Shown here: piece after piece, positions 25,147 to 33,788 of the stretch
Layout of the letters: each line of letters opens with the position of its first letter
How positions within the stretch are numbered: position 1 is the first letter of the stretch
DNA from: Halobacterium sp. R2-5
GTDB lineage: Archaea > Halobacteriota > Halobacteria > Halobacteriales > Halobacteriaceae
Direction: 5' to 3'
NCBI RefSeq assembly: GCF_011734195.1
Contig: NZ_JAANTH010000002.1
Location: 1,054,001 to 1,118,000, forward strand
Length of the DNA: 64,000 nt
Translations under genes and position numbers: made by a program
Notes under the pieces: model-generated
What the model was told of the DNA's origin: nothing
The model's input: the letters and a program-made list of their open reading frames with translations, nothing else
Database searches by the model: none

Positions 25147-26105
25147 GGGCGCAACACGACGTTTTCGAGGGCCGCGCCGGACTCCAGCGCGTCGTAGTTG
25201 TGCGCGAGGATGTCCGCGAGGCGGTCCCAGTGCTTCGGCGTGTGGCCGCCCGTGTGCGGCGTGATGAGCGCGTTCTCCAGCGTCCAGAGCACGTGGTCCT
25301 CGGGCAGGGGCTCGGGGTCGGTGACGTCGAGGGCGACGCCGCGCAGGCTCTCCGTCTGGAGGGCGTCCACGATGGCGTCGGTGTCGACAATCGGCCCGCG
25401 CGCCGTGTTCACGACGACCGCGTGCGGGGGAAGCGTCGCGATCTCCGCCTCGGCAATCAGCCCGCGCGTGAGGTCGGTGAGCGGGCACGCGACGACGAGG
25501 TAGTCGGTCCGTGCGAGCGCGTCGTGGAACGCGCGGTCCTCGAACCCGATGACCTCGTCCGTGGGGCCGCCCTTCTCGGGCGTGTACCGCACGCCGATGG
25601 TGTCAACCTCGAAGCCCTGGAGGCGCTGAGCGAGCGCCTGCCCGATGGAGCCGAGGCCGACGATGGTGACCGTCGAGTCCGTCAGCTCGTAGGACTGGAA
25701 GTGCCGCCACTCGCGGTGCTGCTTGCGCCGCCATCCCTCGTGGAGGTTCCGGGCGAACGCGAGGATGTTCCCGATTGCCTGCTCGGCGATGCCGGGCGCG
25801 TGAATCCCGCCCGCGTTCGTGACCGTGACGCCCGCCGCCTCCAGCGCCTCGTTGGGGAGGTGGCCGGTGCCGGCGAACGCGCAGGCGAACAGCTCCAGTT
25901 CTCCGGCGGCGTCCAGAACGTCCTCGTCGATGTCGACGCCCGTGACGACTGGCGCATTCTCGACGAGCTCGCGCTCCTCGTGGGGCGTGCGGGCGTGCCG
26001 GACGTCCGCGTCCGGGAGGCGCTCGCGGATGGCGTCGGCGTACTCGGCCATCCCGAGGCCCTCGGTGCCTTCGCGCAACACGACCACGTCGGGCGCGTCA
26101 CTCAT
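25143..26105 (-). CDS. D-isomer-specific 2-hydroxyacid dehydrogenase
   Basis: A 320-residue NAD(P)-dependent 2-hydroxyacid dehydrogenase. The cofactor motif I-V-G-L-G-S-I-G-Q-A-L is near residue 147. Catalytic residues lie in V-N-T-A-R-G-P-I-V-D, L-D-V-T-D-P-E-P-L and I-T-P-H-T-G-G-H, the last two giving it the flavour of the phosphoglycerate/erythronate or CtBP-like subgroups. It overlaps the preceding aminotransferase gene by 8 bases, so the pair is co-transcribed. A transaminase plus a dehydrogenase suggests amino acid to 2-oxo acid to 2-hydroxy acid conversion (inference). Convergent with the M24 gene. Confidence 0.86.
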   Translation of the reverse strand: MSDAPDVVVLREGTEGLGMAEYADAIRERLPDADVRHARTPHEERELVENAPVVTGVDIDEDVLDAAGELELFACAFAGTGHLPNEALEAAGVTVTNAGGIHAPGIAEQAIGNILAFARNLHEGWRRKQHREWRHFQSYELTDSTVTIVGLGSIGQALAQRLQGFEVDTIGVRYTPEKGGPTDEVIGFEDRAFHDALARTDYLVVACPLTDLTRGLIAEAEIATLPPHAVVVNTARGPIVDTDAIVDALQTESLRGVALDVTDPEPLPEDHVLWTLENALITPHTGGHTPKHWDRLADILAHNYDALESGAALENVVLRP

Positions 26106-27429
26106 CGTCGACCTCCGCGACGGCCTCGTTCAGCAGCGACGCGCCGAGGTCGACCTCTCGCTCGGTGACGTCCAGCGGCGGGAGCAGGCGCAGCGTCTTG
26201 TGCCCGCAGCCGAGCGTGAGCAGCCCGCGGTCTAAGGCCGCCGCGACCACGTCGTTCCGGCGCTCCCTGGTGTCGAAGTCGACGGCGACGAGCAGCCCGA
26301 GGTTCCGGACGTCCTCGACGCACGCGTGGTCGGCGTCGACGAGCCGGTCGGCGAGCTGGCCGCCGCGTACCTCGGCGTTCTCCATGAGGTCGTACTCCTC
26401 GATGGCTTCGAGCGTGAACACGCCCTGCATCGCGGAGACGATGTCGCCGCCGCCCCACGTCGAGCCTAAGCGATTCTTCTCCTCGGGGAACAGCTCCGAC
26501 TTCCCGACCGTTGCACCGACCCTGAGGGCCTTCGCGGACGTGATGAAGTCCGGCTCGAAGGGGTAGTGGTCCGAGGCCCACATCGACCCGGAGCGCCCGA
26601 CGCCGGTCTGAATCTCGTCGACGATGAGCGGGATGTCGTACTCCTCGGAGACGCGCCCGACCTCGCGGGCGAAGTCCTCGTTCGGGAAGCGGTAGCCGCC
26701 GACGCCCTGAATCGGTTCGAGCACGAGGAACGCCACCTCGCGCGGGTCGATGTGGCCGTTCGGGCCGAGCATCGCTTCGAGCCGGGACTCGTCGCCCGCC
26801 CAGAAGCCGCAGGTGCAGTCGCCGTCGCACGCGCAGAACGGCACCTCGCGGACGCTCGCGATCTCGGGGTACTTCCGGGTGTAGACGCTGCCCGAGCGCG
26901 TCAGCGACAGCGTGCCGAGCGTGCGGCCGTGGAACGCGCCCGTGAACGTGATGCCGTACTTCGGGGCCTCGCAGGCGTCGTAGGCCGCCTTCATCGCGTT
27001 CTCGATGGCCTCCGCGCCGGAGTTCGAGAGGAAGACGGTGTCGAGGCCGTACTGGCTCGACACCTCGGTGAGCTTCTGCATGAGCTGTGTCGACCCCGGG
27101 AACTCCGGGTCGTCGACCGTGCCGCTCCCGAAGTAGAAGTCCTGACCTGCGATCTTCAGCGGGTCGACGAGGTCGAACTCCCGGAGCTCGTCCATGATTT
27201 TGGGGTTGTTGTACCCGAGCGGCGCGGCGCCGATGTGGCACGTGAAGTCCATCAGCACGTTCCCGTCGAGGTCCGTGACGAACGGGCCCTCGGCGTCGGC
27301 GGTGACGTCCCAGACGAACTCGTGGGAGTGTTCGCTCGGCGCGGCGACCTCGCGGTGGGCGGCGATCCACTCGCGGGCCGCCTCGCCGGACGGTTCTGTG
27401 ACTGTCGGCTCGGCTGTCTCCCGGTCCAT
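26098..27429 (-). CDS. Class III aminotransferase (archaeal lysine/omega-aminotransferase or racemase type)
   Basis: A 443-residue PLP enzyme. Motifs: S-N-S-G-A-E-A-I-E-N-A-M-K-A-A near residue 138, F-H-G-R-T-L-G-T-L-S near 166, V-D-E-I-Q-T-G-V-G-R near 270, and the PLP lysine in T-S-A-K-A-L-R near 300. A Cys-rich insert (F-C-A-C-D-G-D-C-T-C, about 199-208) is unusual for the fold and may bind metal or an Fe-S cluster, or simply be a loop. The fold includes archaeal amino acid racemases, so the reaction could be racemisation. Leaderless promoter (TATA at 27450-27460). Divergent from an IclR gene that probably controls it. Confidence 0.83.
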   Translation of the reverse strand: MDRETAEPTVTEPSGEAAREWIAAHREVAAPSEHSHEFVWDVTADAEGPFVTDLDGNVLMDFTCHIGAAPLGYNNPKIMDELREFDLVDPLKIAGQDFYFGSGTVDDPEFPGSTQLMQKLTEVSSQYGLDTVFLSNSGAEAIENAMKAAYDACEAPKYGITFTGAFHGRTLGTLSLTRSGSVYTRKYPEIASVREVPFCACDGDCTCGFWAGDESRLEAMLGPNGHIDPREVAFLVLEPIQGVGGYRFPNEDFAREVGRVSEEYDIPLIVDEIQTGVGRSGSMWASDHYPFEPDFITSAKALRVGATVGKSELFPEEKNRLGSTWGGGDIVSAMQGVFTLEAIEEYDLMENAEVRGGQLADRLVDADHACVEDVRNLGLLVAVDFDTRERRNDVVAAALDRGLLTLGCGHKTLRLLPPLDVTEREVDLGASLLNEAVAEVDDE

Positions 27430-27449
27430 ACACGGAAAGCGTGGAAACG

Positions 27450-27532
27450 ACGTATAAGTCTTGCTTCCAGCCAGACGGACGCCGGCCAGTCGAAAATATC
27501 GCGCTCCGTTTGAGTGCGTCAAAAAGTATATG
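27450..27532. promoter_or_regulatory. Divergent promoters between aminotransferase and IclR genes
   Basis: Minus strand: ACTTATACG at about 27450-27458 is about 27 bases before the aminotransferase ATG (27429). Plus strand: AAAAAGTATATG at about 27521-27532 is about 27 bases before the IclR ATG (27556). Both messages are probably leaderless and share about 60 bases of control region. Confidence 0.55.
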
Positions 27533-27555
27533 TCGCTGCCCGCGAACGAACGTGT

Positions 27556-28350
27556 ATGGCAACGGACGACACGGAGCGGCGGACGATAACGTCGGTGGAC
27601 CGCGCCATCGGCGTCCTCGAGGAGCTCCGCCGCCTCGACGGCGCGACGCTCTCGGAGCTGGCCGACGAAGTCGAGCTCTCGAAGGGCGCGCTCCACACCC
27701 ACCTCGCGACGCTGCGCGAGCACGGGTTCGTCGAGCACCGCGGGGACAGCTACGCGCTCGGCCAGCAGTTCCTCACGTTCGGCGAGTACGTCCGGAACAG
27801 CCGGCCGCTGTACCGCGCCGCGAAGAGCGAGGTCGACGAGCTCGCGATGAAGACCGGGGAGTGCGTCCACCTCCACACCGAGGAGAACGGCATGGAGTCG
27901 CCGCTGTACGAGTCGTTCGGCGAGCGAGCGGTCGGCCGCGAACTCTTCATGAAGAACCGCGAGCAGATGGGACGGCACCTCCACTACTCGGCGGTCGGGA
28001 AGGCCATCCTCTCGGAGTTCGACGAGGACGAGCTAGACGCGCTACTCGACCAGCACGGGCTGCCGGAACGGACTCGCCACACGATCACCGACCGCGAGGA
28101 GTTCGAGGCGGAACTCGAACGCGTTCGCGAGCGCGGCTACGCCGTCAACGACGAGGAGGACCTGCTCGGGATTCGCGCCGTCGGCAGCCCCATCGTGGGT
28201 CCGGACGGCGAGGTGCTGGGCGGACTCAGCATCTCCGCGCCCGCGAGCCGGATGGAGGGCGAGCGGTTCACCGAGGAGCTTCCGAGAATGGTCAAGGAGT
28301 ACGCGAACATCATCGAGGTCAACCTCCAGACCGGCGACGGCTACGCCTGA
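27556..28350 (+). CDS. IclR-family transcriptional regulator
   Basis: A 264-residue regulator. An N-terminal winged helix (about residues 8-70: T-L-S-E-L-A-D-E-V-E-L-S-K-G-A-L-H-T-H) binds DNA. A C-terminal IclR effector domain (about 85-258, with G-K-A-I-L-S near 142 and a G-G-L-S-I-S-A-P-A-S-R core near 223) binds a small ligand. It is transcribed divergently from the class III aminotransferase/2-hydroxyacid dehydrogenase operon and is probably its local regulator. Effector unknown. Confidence 0.9.
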   Translation: MATDDTERRTITSVDRAIGVLEELRRLDGATLSELADEVELSKGALHTHLATLREHGFVEHRGDSYALGQQFLTFGEYVRNSRPLYRAAKSEVDELAMKTGECVHLHTEENGMESPLYESFGERAVGRELFMKNREQMGRHLHYSAVGKAILSEFDEDELDALLDQHGLPERTRHTITDREEFEAELERVRERGYAVNDEEDLLGIRAVGSPIVGPDGEVLGGLSISAPASRMEGERFTEELPRMVKEYANIIEVNLQTGDGYA

Positions 28351-28996
28351 CCCGTCGTCTGATCGCGCGTCGCACCGACCCATCTGCGTTTGTCCACGTC
28401 AAATACAGTCTCTTCCCTCGAAAACGCCGCTCCGGCTCGTCACGCCCCAGCCCGAGAAAAATCGCCCGTCATCTCCGAACAACGACAGGAACCATGTTTG
28501 TTATTGTCAACCGTTGCTTCGGTGTTTGTCCGATTCACTCCGTAGAAACTGTACGATCGGCGTCGATAGTCGCCCTCGATTGGATTATCGTCTCCTCTTC
28601 GCGTGTGTGAACACGGCCGGCATAAAATAACAAAAGTAACTCTGTTATCCTCATCTGTGGTTCTGGGATTTTGATTCGTATAATACGAATCGTGTCTGGC
28701 GGCTCGAACGCCGCTCTGATCGGGGTGGTCTGCCTTCCCGTAGTGATTCCGCGAAAGATTCCGATTCGGAGAACGCAAGACTGCGGAGCGGCGGAACGAC
28801 TACTCGGAGCCGTCCAGCCCGCGAGCTGAGGGGGTGCGTTCCGCCCGATACCCGTTTCCGAAATACGAATTACCGCGCCTCCGGATAAGTTTTTAACCCA
28901 TTCCGTCATCAAATTTCACGTTGTTACTTCAGAAACGCCGACTCACATCGTTCGTTGTTCGCATTTCGGTAATCCTCGGTCGGATTTCGCGAGTAG
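28351..28996. other. Non-coding intergenic region with palindromes and an orphan TATA
   Basis: About 650 bases between two IclR genes, less GC-rich than its surroundings. The frames seen here (for example 28535-28912 minus) are not acidic and match nothing. It contains the palindrome at 28673-28691, a related GAAATACGAA site at 28860-28869, and an AT-rich TATA-like element near 28880-28893 that serves no recognised gene. A small RNA or long regulatory region is possible. Confidence 0.5.
28673..28691. repeat. Perfect inverted repeat GATTCGTAT-A-ATACGAATC
   Basis: Nine-base arms with a single central A, a size and symmetry typical of a winged-helix dimer operator. The half-site ATACGAA recurs at 28863-28869 and 29807-29813 on either side of the downstream IclR gene. 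Confidence 0.6.
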
Positions 28997-29767
28997 CTAC
29001 GAGTGCGAGAGGTTGAGCTCGACGACGTTCTTGGCGTTCCGGAGCTGCTGTTTGAGCTCGCCCTCGATGCGGTCCTCGGACATCCGGCTCGTCGGTCCCG
29101 TGACGCTGATGGCGCCCGCCACCTCGTCGCCGTGGAACACCGGCGTCGCGACGCAGTTCAGCCCGCGGATGCGCTCCTCGTGGTCGTAGGCGAACCCCTC
29201 CGCGCGAATCTCCTCGAGCTCCTCGTAGAGCGCCTCGCGGTCCGTGATCGTGCGGTCGGTCTTCGCGGGGAGGCCGTGGCGGTCGAGGATCGCTTCCACG
29301 CGGTCCTCCGGGAGGTTCGCGAGGATCGCCTTCCCGATGGCGGTCGTGTGCAGGAGAATCTGCTGGCCGTTGTAGGAGTCGATCTTCACGGCGCTCTCGC
29401 CCTTCTTCCGGTAGACGAACGTGCCGCGGCCGTCCTGCTCGACGAGGAGGTTCGCGAGCTCCCCGGTCTCCTCGGCGACCGTCTCGAGTTCGGGCTCGGC
29501 GACCGGGTACAGCGGGACCTTGGTGCGCGCGAACGCGCCCAGGTCGAGGAAGCGCAGCCCGACCTCGTAGACGCCGTCGGTCTCCACGACGTAGCCGCGG
29601 TGTTCGAGGGTCTTCAGGTAGTTGTGGACGCTGCTCTTCGGGAGGTTGACGGCCTCGGTGGCCTCCGCCAGCGTCGCGCCGTCGGCGTCCTTCAGGAACT
29701 CCACGAGCTCGAACGTCCGTTCGGCCGTCTTCACGCGGGATTTCGGTCCCGTGTTCTCCTGTCCCAT
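28997..29767 (-). CDS. IclR-family transcriptional regulator
   Basis: A 256-residue regulator with an N-terminal winged helix (about 12-75, with T-L-A-E-A-T-E-A-V-N-L-P-K-S-S-V-H-N-Y) and an IclR ligand-binding domain (about 85-250, with A-I-G-K-A-I-L-A-N near 140 and G-A-I-S-V-T-G-P-T-S-R-M near 220). It sits just downstream of the 2-oxoacid dehydrogenase operon on the same strand (59-base gap) and may be co-transcribed or have its own promoter carrying the GTTCG-N7-CGAAC repeat. Regulation of the dehydrogenase operon is inferred from position. Confidence 0.9.
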   Translation of the reverse strand: MGQENTGPKSRVKTAERTFELVEFLKDADGATLAEATEAVNLPKSSVHNYLKTLEHRGYVVETDGVYEVGLRFLDLGAFARTKVPLYPVAEPELETVAEETGELANLLVEQDGRGTFVYRKKGESAVKIDSYNGQQILLHTTAIGKAILANLPEDRVEAILDRHGLPAKTDRTITDREALYEELEEIRAEGFAYDHEERIRGLNCVATPVFHGDEVAGAISVTGPTSRMSEDRIEGELKQQLRNAKNVVELNLSHS

Positions 29768-29797
29768 ACGTGGTAGAGCGGCGGCACCGAGAAAAGC

Positions 29798-29814
29798 GTT
29801 CGGGAAATACGAAC
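29798..29814. promoter_or_regulatory. Candidate operator GTTCG-N7-CGAAC upstream of IclR gene
   Basis: The inverted repeat GTTCG(GGAAATA)CGAAC lies 31 bases upstream of the IclR ATG (29767). It shares the 10-mer GAAATACGAA with 28860-28869, a recurrence that suggests one DNA-binding protein recognises both. Confidence 0.45.
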
Positions 29815-29826
29815 TCGCGGCGGGGC

Positions 29827-31245
29827 CTACCGATTGAGCGTGTGAATCGCCTGCCCCTGGGCGTGCTCGGCGGCCTCCATCACGGCCTCCGAGAGCGTCG
29901 GGTGGGCGTGAATCGTCGAGGCGACGTCCGCCAGCGTCGCGCCCATTTCGATCGCGAGCGTGACCTCCGCGACGAGTTCGCTGGCTTCCGGGCCGACGAT
30001 CTGCGCGCCGAGCACGAACCCGGCGTCGCCGCCGGCGATAATCCGCACGAAGCCGTCGTCGTTGCCCGTCGTCAGCGACCGGCCGTTCGCGCGGAACGGC
30101 ATCTCGCCGACGACTGGGTCGAAACCGGCCTCTGCGGCCTCCGCTTCGGTCAGCCCGGCGGTCGCGATTTCGGGGTCCGTGAACACCACTTTCGGGACGG
30201 CCTGGTAGTCCAGCGCCGTGGGTTCGCCCGCCGCGACCTCCGCCGCGACGATCCCCTCGTGGCTGGCCTTGTGCGCGAGCATCGGCTCGCCCGCCACGTC
30301 GCCGACGGCGAAGACGTTCTCGACGTCCGTCCGCGCCCGGTCGTCCGTCTCGAGGAAGCCCTGCTCGTTCGGTTCGAGTCCGATGGCGTCCAGTTCGAGG
30401 GTGTCCGTGACGGGCTCGCGGCCGACCGCCACGAGCACCTTCGCCGCGTCGTACGTCGACTCCTCACCGGCTTCAGTTTCGGTGGTGACGGTGAGGTCGC
30501 CGTCCTCGCCCTCCCAGCCGGCGGCGCCCTCGCCGAACTGGAAGTCGATGCCGAGGTCCTCGGCGCGGGACTTCACGACGTCCGTGAGGTCCGCGGGGTA
30601 GGCCGGGAGCACGTCGTCGAGCATCTCCACGACCGTGACGTCGGCCCCGGCTTTCGCGAACGTCGTCGAGAGCTCCATCCCGATGTAGCCCGCACCCACG
30701 ACGACCAGTTCCTCGGGGACTTCGTCGGTCGCGAGCGCGTCCTTCGACGACCAGACGGCGTCGTCGGCGTACTCGAAGCCCGGAACCTCGATCGGCCGGG
30801 AGCCGGTCGCGACGATGGCGTGCTCGAACTCGATGGTCTCCATCCCCTGTCCGCTGCCGCCGTGGGCGATGCGCGCGGTGTGCTCGTCCTCGAACGCCGC
30901 GGTGCCCTCCACGAGGTTGACGCCGTTGGCCTTGCAGAGCTTCTCGACGCCGCTCGTGAGCTGGTCGACGACGTCGTCCTTCCAGTCGGCCATGGCGGCC
31001 ATGTCGACTTCCGTCTCCGCGCGGACGCCCATCGCCTCGGCGTTGTCCGCCTCGTGCGCGAGGTCCGTCGCCGTGATGAACGCCTTCGAGGGGATGCAGC
31101 CGTAGTTCAGGCACGTCCCGCCGTACGCGTCGCGCTCCACGAGCGTCGCGTCGAGGCCGTGCTGCGCGGCGCGGATCGCCGCGACGTAGCCGCCCGGCCC
31201 GCCGCCGACGACGAGGACGTCTGTGCCAGTCGCTATGTCGCCCAT
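29827..31245 (-). CDS. lpdA: Dihydrolipoyl dehydrogenase (E3)
   Basis: A 472-residue FAD/NAD disulfide oxidoreductase that reoxidises dihydrolipoamide on E2. The FAD loop V-V-G-G-G-P-G-G-Y-V-A-A is at about residues 11-22. The redox-active disulfide G-G-T-C-L-N-Y-G-C-I-P-S-K is near residue 40. The NAD domain has G-A-G-Y-I-G-M-E near 178, and the C-terminal H-A-H-P-T-L-S-E supplies the catalytic His-Glu. ATG 31245 is used; an ATG two codons upstream is equally possible. Last gene of the E1alpha-E1beta-E2-E3 order, 53 bases after E2. Confidence 0.95.
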   Translation of the reverse strand: MGDIATGTDVLVVGGGPGGYVAAIRAAQHGLDATLVERDAYGGTCLNYGCIPSKAFITATDLAHEADNAEAMGVRAETEVDMAAMADWKDDVVDQLTSGVEKLCKANGVNLVEGTAAFEDEHTARIAHGGSGQGMETIEFEHAIVATGSRPIEVPGFEYADDAVWSSKDALATDEVPEELVVVGAGYIGMELSTTFAKAGADVTVVEMLDDVLPAYPADLTDVVKSRAEDLGIDFQFGEGAAGWEGEDGDLTVTTETEAGEESTYDAAKVLVAVGREPVTDTLELDAIGLEPNEQGFLETDDRARTDVENVFAVGDVAGEPMLAHKASHEGIVAAEVAAGEPTALDYQAVPKVVFTDPEIATAGLTEAEAAEAGFDPVVGEMPFRANGRSLTTGNDDGFVRIIAGGDAGFVLGAQIVGPEASELVAEVTLAIEMGATLADVASTIHAHPTLSEAVMEAAEHAQGQAIHTLNR

Positions 31246-31298
31246 TACCATACCACTCGCTTCGCAGCCCCCCGCTAAAAGTCCCCGTGTTCCCCGAG

Positions 31299-32759
31299 CT
31301 ACAGCAGCAGGCGCGCGGGGTGCCCGAGCAGCTCCTGCACGCGGTTCGTGAACTGCGCGGCCTCCGCGCCGTCGACCAGCCGGTGGTCGAGGGACATCGA
31401 CAGCCGCATCGTCTCGCGGGCGACGACCTCGTCGTCGACGACCCACGGGCGCTTCTCGACGGGGCCCATCGCGAGGATCGCGGCCTCGGGGTGGTTGATG
31501 ATGGGCGCGGAGAACTCGCCGCCGATGACGCCGATGTTCGTGATGGTGAACGTCCCGCCCTGCATCTCCGAGCGGGCGAGCTCGCGGTTTCGCGCGCGAG
31601 TCGCGAGGTCGTCGATTTCCGCGGCGAGCTCGACGAGGCTCTTCTGGTCGGCGTGTTTCACGACCGGGACCATGAGGCCCGCGTCGGTCGCCACCGCGAT
31701 GCCGATGTTGTACTCGTCGTGGAGGACGATCTCCTCGGCGTCCTCGTCGAGGCTGGCGTTCAGGTACGGGAACTCCTGGAGCGCGCGCGTCACCGCCTTC
31801 ACGACGAACGGCAGGTACGTGAGGTTCACGCCCTCCGCCTCGGCCGGGCCGCGGAGCTCCTCGCGGACGGCGACGAGGTCGGCGGCGTCGAACTCGTCGT
31901 GGTGGGCGACGTGGGGCGCGGTGTACTTCGAGCGCGCCATCTGCTCGCCGATGGTCTTCCGAATGCCGCTGTACGGCACGCGCTCGCCCGACGACGCCCC
32001 AGACGCAGCCTCGCTCGCGGTCGAGCCAGCGGCAGCCTCGCCGTCGGATTCGACGTACGCCCGGACGTCCTCGGGCGTGACGAACGCCTCCCCGTCGCGC
32101 TCCTCGCTCGCGGGCACGTCGTTGAGGTCGACGCCCTCCTCGCGGGCGAGCCGGCGGGTCGCGGGCATCGCGAGCGTCCGGTCGCGGGACCCGTCGCCGC
32201 TCTCCACGACGACCGGCTCCTCGTCCGTCGACTCCCCTCGTTCTGCTGCGGCGGGCTCCGCGGGCTCGGGCGTCCCGCCGGATTCGGCGTACGCGCGCAC
32301 GTCGGCGGCCGTGACGCGGCCGCCGGGACCGCTGCCCGACACGTCCGCGAGGTCGACGTCGAGTTCGCGCGCGAGCGTTCGCGTGCTCGGCGACGCGAAC
32401 ACGCGCTCGTCCGATTCGTCGCCCGCCTCGTCGTCGACCTTCTCGACGGCGGACTCCACGTCGTCCTCGCCTCCGGCTTCGGTTTCGGCCTCGGCTGCTC
32501 CCTCGTCGTCCGGTGCGCCCTCCACGTCGAAAGTGACGATGACGGAGTCGACGGGCACCGTCTCGCCCTCCTCGGCGTGGAACTCTTCGACGGTGCCGTC
32601 GTACGGGGACGGCACCTCCACGAGCGCCTTGTCGGTCTCGACTTCGGCGATCGTCTGGTCGGCTTCGACCGTCTCGCCGACCTTGACGAGCCAGGAGACG
32701 AGTTCGCCTTCAGCGATACCCTCACCGAGGTCCGGTAGCTCGAACGTCTGCTCGGCCAT
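31299..32759 (-). CDS. Dihydrolipoamide acyltransferase (E2) with two subunit-binding domains
   Basis: A 486-residue core of the 2-oxoacid dehydrogenase complex. An N-terminal lipoyl domain (1-80) carries the lipoylated Lys44 in E-T-D-K-A. Two peripheral-subunit-binding domains follow, at about 122-158 and 197-236, each of the form P-x-T-R-x-L-A-R-E...V-T-x-x-D-V-R-A-Y. The catalytic domain (about 258-486) ends with D-H-R-L-V-D-G. Acidic Glu/Asp/Ala-rich linkers separate the parts. Most bacterial and archaeal E2 chains have one such binding domain, so the duplication is noteworthy. Acyl specificity (pyruvate, branched-chain or other) cannot be assigned. Confidence 0.93.
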   Translation of the reverse strand: MAEQTFELPDLGEGIAEGELVSWLVKVGETVEADQTIAEVETDKALVEVPSPYDGTVEEFHAEEGETVPVDSVIVTFDVEGAPDDEGAAEAETEAGGEDDVESAVEKVDDEAGDESDERVFASPSTRTLARELDVDLADVSGSGPGGRVTAADVRAYAESGGTPEPAEPAAAERGESTDEEPVVVESGDGSRDRTLAMPATRRLAREEGVDLNDVPASEERDGEAFVTPEDVRAYVESDGEAAAGSTASEAASGASSGERVPYSGIRKTIGEQMARSKYTAPHVAHHDEFDAADLVAVREELRGPAEAEGVNLTYLPFVVKAVTRALQEFPYLNASLDEDAEEIVLHDEYNIGIAVATDAGLMVPVVKHADQKSLVELAAEIDDLATRARNRELARSEMQGGTFTITNIGVIGGEFSAPIINHPEAAILAMGPVEKRPWVVDDEVVARETMRLSMSLDHRLVDGAEAAQFTNRVQELLGHPARLLL

Positions 32760-32819
32760 ACCCTGTACGCGTCGGCTGTCCCTTTCAGTATTTCCGTCTG
32801 TCTAAGAACTGGTAGGAGT

Positions 32820-33785
32820 TCAGGCGGAGAGCGCGCGCTCGATGGCGTCGAGGATGCGCGGCGGGTGCGGGAAGTAGTAGTCCTCCATCGACAGCAGCGG
32901 TACGGGCGTGTCGAAGCCCGTGACGCGCTCGACGGGGGCTTCGAGGTACATCAGCGCCTCGTCGTTGATGCGCGCGACGACGTCCCCGCCCACGCCGTTG
33001 CTCCGCGGGCCCTCGTGGACGACCACTGCGCGCCCCGTCTTTTTGACGGACTCCACGACCGTTTCGGTGTCCAGCGGCGAGATCGTACGCAGGTCGACGA
33101 CCTCCGCGTCGGCGTCGAGTTCGTCGACCGCTTCCAGCGTCGCGGGCATCATCGACCCCCAGCTAATCACCGTGACGTCCTCGCCCTCGCGCCGGACGGC
33201 GGCCTCGCCGAGCGGGACCTCGTAGTCCTCCTCGGGGACCTCCTCGCGGAACGACCGGTAGATGCGCTTGGGTTCCATGAACAGCACGGGGTCGGGGTCC
33301 CGGATCGACGCGAGCAACAGCCCCTTCGTGTCGTGAGGCGTGCTCGGCGCGACCACCTTCAGGCCGGGGATGTGGGCGTACGCGCCCTCCATGCTCTCGG
33401 AGTGGTGTTCGAGCGCGCGCACGCCGGCGCCGTACGGCATCCGCACGACCATCGGCGCCGTGAGCTCGCCGCGGGTGCGCCACCTGATCCGGCTCGCGTT
33501 CGTCACGAGCTGGTCGAACGCCGGCGGCAGGAACCCCGAGAACTGGATCTCGGCGACCGGCCGCAGACCGTACATCGCCAGCCCCGTCGCGGCGCCGACG
33601 ATGGCGATCTCCGACAGCGGCGTGTCGACCACGCGGTCGCCGCCGAACTCCGCTAAGAGCTCGTCGGTCGCGCGGAACACCCCGCCGCTCTCGGCGACGT
33701 CCTCGCCGAAGACGACCACGTCGTCGTCGGCCGCCATCTCCGTGTGCAATGCGTCGTTGACTGCTTCTACGATGGTTGCCTGCAT
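32820..33785 (-). CDS. 2-oxoacid dehydrogenase E1 beta subunit
   Basis: A 321-residue transketolase-like beta subunit with the usual V-F-G-E-D-V near residue 26, D-T-P-L-S-E-I-A-I-V-G near 53, and V-V-H-E-G-P-R-S-N-G near 255. Together with E1 alpha it forms the alpha2beta2 thiamine-diphosphate decarboxylase that transfers the acyl group to lipoyl-E2. It starts 3 bases after the alpha-subunit stop; a 60-base gap before E2 contains a possible internal TATA (about 32784-32795). Confidence 0.93.
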   Translation of the reverse strand: MQATIVEAVNDALHTEMAADDDVVVFGEDVAESGGVFRATDELLAEFGGDRVVDTPLSEIAIVGAATGLAMYGLRPVAEIQFSGFLPPAFDQLVTNASRIRWRTRGELTAPMVVRMPYGAGVRALEHHSESMEGAYAHIPGLKVVAPSTPHDTKGLLLASIRDPDPVLFMEPKRIYRSFREEVPEEDYEVPLGEAAVRREGEDVTVISWGSMMPATLEAVDELDADAEVVDLRTISPLDTETVVESVKKTGRAVVVHEGPRSNGVGGDVVARINDEALMYLEAPVERVTGFDTPVPLLSMEDYYFPHPPRILDAIERALSA

Positions 33786-33788
33786 GAG

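Noticed and set aside
28535-28912. Possible 125-residue minus-strand gene between the two IclR genes
   Set aside because: Ile/Arg-rich translation, overlapping palindromic regulatory DNA; no acidic bias or known motif.
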